Origin: Alphaproteobacteria bacterium
GTDB lineage: Bacteria; Pseudomonadota; Alphaproteobacteria; UBA2136; UBA6156
Direction of reading: 5' to 3'
Assembly (NCBI GenBank): GCA_027490875.1
Contig: JAIXXE010000011.1
Coordinates: 1-5,680, forward strand
DNA length: 5,680 nt
Positions 5,024-5,680 of this stretch are shown here, one piece after another. The notes beneath the pieces are model-generated. The model had not been told where the DNA came from. It did not search any database and worked only from the letters and a program-made list of their open reading frames with translations. The position numbers and the translations under genes are program-made. The stretch's first letter is position 1. Each line of letters opens with the position of its first letter.

Positions 5024-5680
5024 CTAAACTTTTCGTGTCAACAGGCTGCTATCGCCAAAGCTGTAAAAGCGGTAGCGGTTGGCAATGGCGTGGGCGTAGA
5101 GTTTGGGCAGGGCTGCCTCACCAATAAACGCCGCCACCAGCATCAGCAAACTGCTGCCGGGCAGATGGAAGTTGGTGAGCAGATGCGTGGCCACTTTAAA
5201 CGCAAACCCCGGCTGAATGAACAGCGTGGTGTCATCGGTAAAGCCAGCAGCAGGGCAGCCAAGCTTGCCCCACGTTTCCAGCGTGCGCAGCGCCGTAGTG
5301 CCAACCGCTACCACGCGATTCCCCCGCGCCTGCGCGGCCAGAATGGCCTGCGCGGTGGCAGCGGGCAGATGCGCCCACTCGGCGTGTAGCTCGCCCTTGG
5401 CAATTTGCTCGGGCGTGGGGTTCATAAAGGTGCCCGCCCCCACATGCAGCACCACCTCGGCCCGTTCAACCCCTTGCGCCGCCAGCGTTGCCAGCAGTTC
5501 TGGGGTAAAATGCAGCCCTGCGGTGGGGGCCGCCACGCTGCCCTGATGGGTGGCCGAGGCGTAAACATTCTGGTAACGGGCGCGGATTGCCGGTGTATCC
5601 TCGGCCTTAATGTAAGGCGGCAGCGGCGTGTGACCGTGGGCCTCCAGATAGGCCGGAATGCTGGCGGCAGGTAGGGAAAC
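5024..5680 (-). CDS. queA: S-adenosylmethionine:tRNA ribosyltransferase-isomerase QueA (N-terminal part outside window)
   Basis: QueA transfers and rearranges the ribosyl group of S-adenosylmethionine onto preQ1 in tRNA, giving epoxyqueuosine. It is the step after Tgt. The visible frame runs without a stop from the window edge and gives 218 residues, the C-terminal two thirds of a family that is usually about 340-355 long. Family hallmarks occur in order: LPLPPYI-like TPLPPYIKAEDTP near the start, YQNVYA, SVAAPTAGLHFTPELLATL, VLHVGAGTF, MHAEW-like LHAEW, the VAVGTTALRTLE helix region, FTDDTTLFIQPGF, and TNFHLPGSSLLMLVAAFIGE, ending in YRFYSFGDSSLL. A rightward shadow frame and a GTG inside the gene are not real starts; the true start lies beyond 5680. 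Its stop is a TAG at 5024-5026, and tgt follows after 79 nt containing a hairpin. Confidence 0.96.
   Translation of the reverse strand, partial: VSLPAASIPAYLEAHGHTPLPPYIKAEDTPAIRARYQNVYASATHQGSVAAPTAGLHFTPELLATLAAQGVERAEVVLHVGAGTFMNPTPEQIAKGELHAEWAHLPAATAQAILAAQARGNRVVAVGTTALRTLETWGKLGCPAAGFTDDTTLFIQPGFAFKVATHLLTNFHLPGSSLLMLVAAFIGEAALPKLYAHAIANRYRFYSFGDSSLLTRKV

Overview
The window reads as ordinary, gene-dense chromosomal DNA, most likely from an alphaproteobacterium. The evidence is the ftsE-ftsX-DUF218 operon with a divergent gene for an MJ0042-type zinc-ribbon membrane protein, an arrangement I know from that class, and moderately high GC. This assignment rests on gene order and protein motifs, not on a database search.

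Layout. Positions 1-87 hold what looks like the last 28 codons of a rightward gene, possibly a glycogen-synthase-type glycosyltransferase. It converges on, and overlaps by 4 nt, a leftward operon at 84-2196 (ftsE, then ftsX, then a DUF218/YdcF-family membrane protein). The three operon genes are joined by an ATGA and a TAATG overlap. A 50-bp divergent promoter region (2197-2246) separates ftsE from a rightward gene (2247-3077) for a protein with an N-terminal zinc ribbon, a Pro/Ala-rich linker, one transmembrane helix and a DUF3426-like outer domain.

Positions 3078-3825 form a self-contained unit. It has a near-consensus sigma70 promoter, a leader with a 13-bp tandem repeat, a strong Shine-Dalgarno, a P-loop kinase gene resembling phage deoxynucleoside monophosphate kinases (3187-3771), and a long stem-loop that can terminate transcription from both sides. 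This is the only part of the window that looks accessory.

Positions 3826-5680 hold two queuosine genes on the minus strand: queA, cut by the right edge and lacking its N-terminal part, then tgt. An intrinsic-terminator-like hairpin with a T6 tract lies between them, ending a few bases before the tgt ribosome-binding site, so tgt expression may be attenuated or may have its own start.

Functionally there are three themes: envelope and division (FtsEX, the DUF218 protein, and probably the zinc-ribbon protein), nucleotide metabolism (the kinase) and tRNA wobble-base modification (QueA, Tgt). I found no RNA genes, CRISPR arrays, insertion sequences or clearly novel multi-gene system. The most interesting points are regulatory: the kinase cassette and its leader, the queA-tgt hairpin, the overlapping and possibly leaderless ftsE/zinc-ribbon promoters, and a 22-bp perfect palindrome inside the zinc-ribbon gene.
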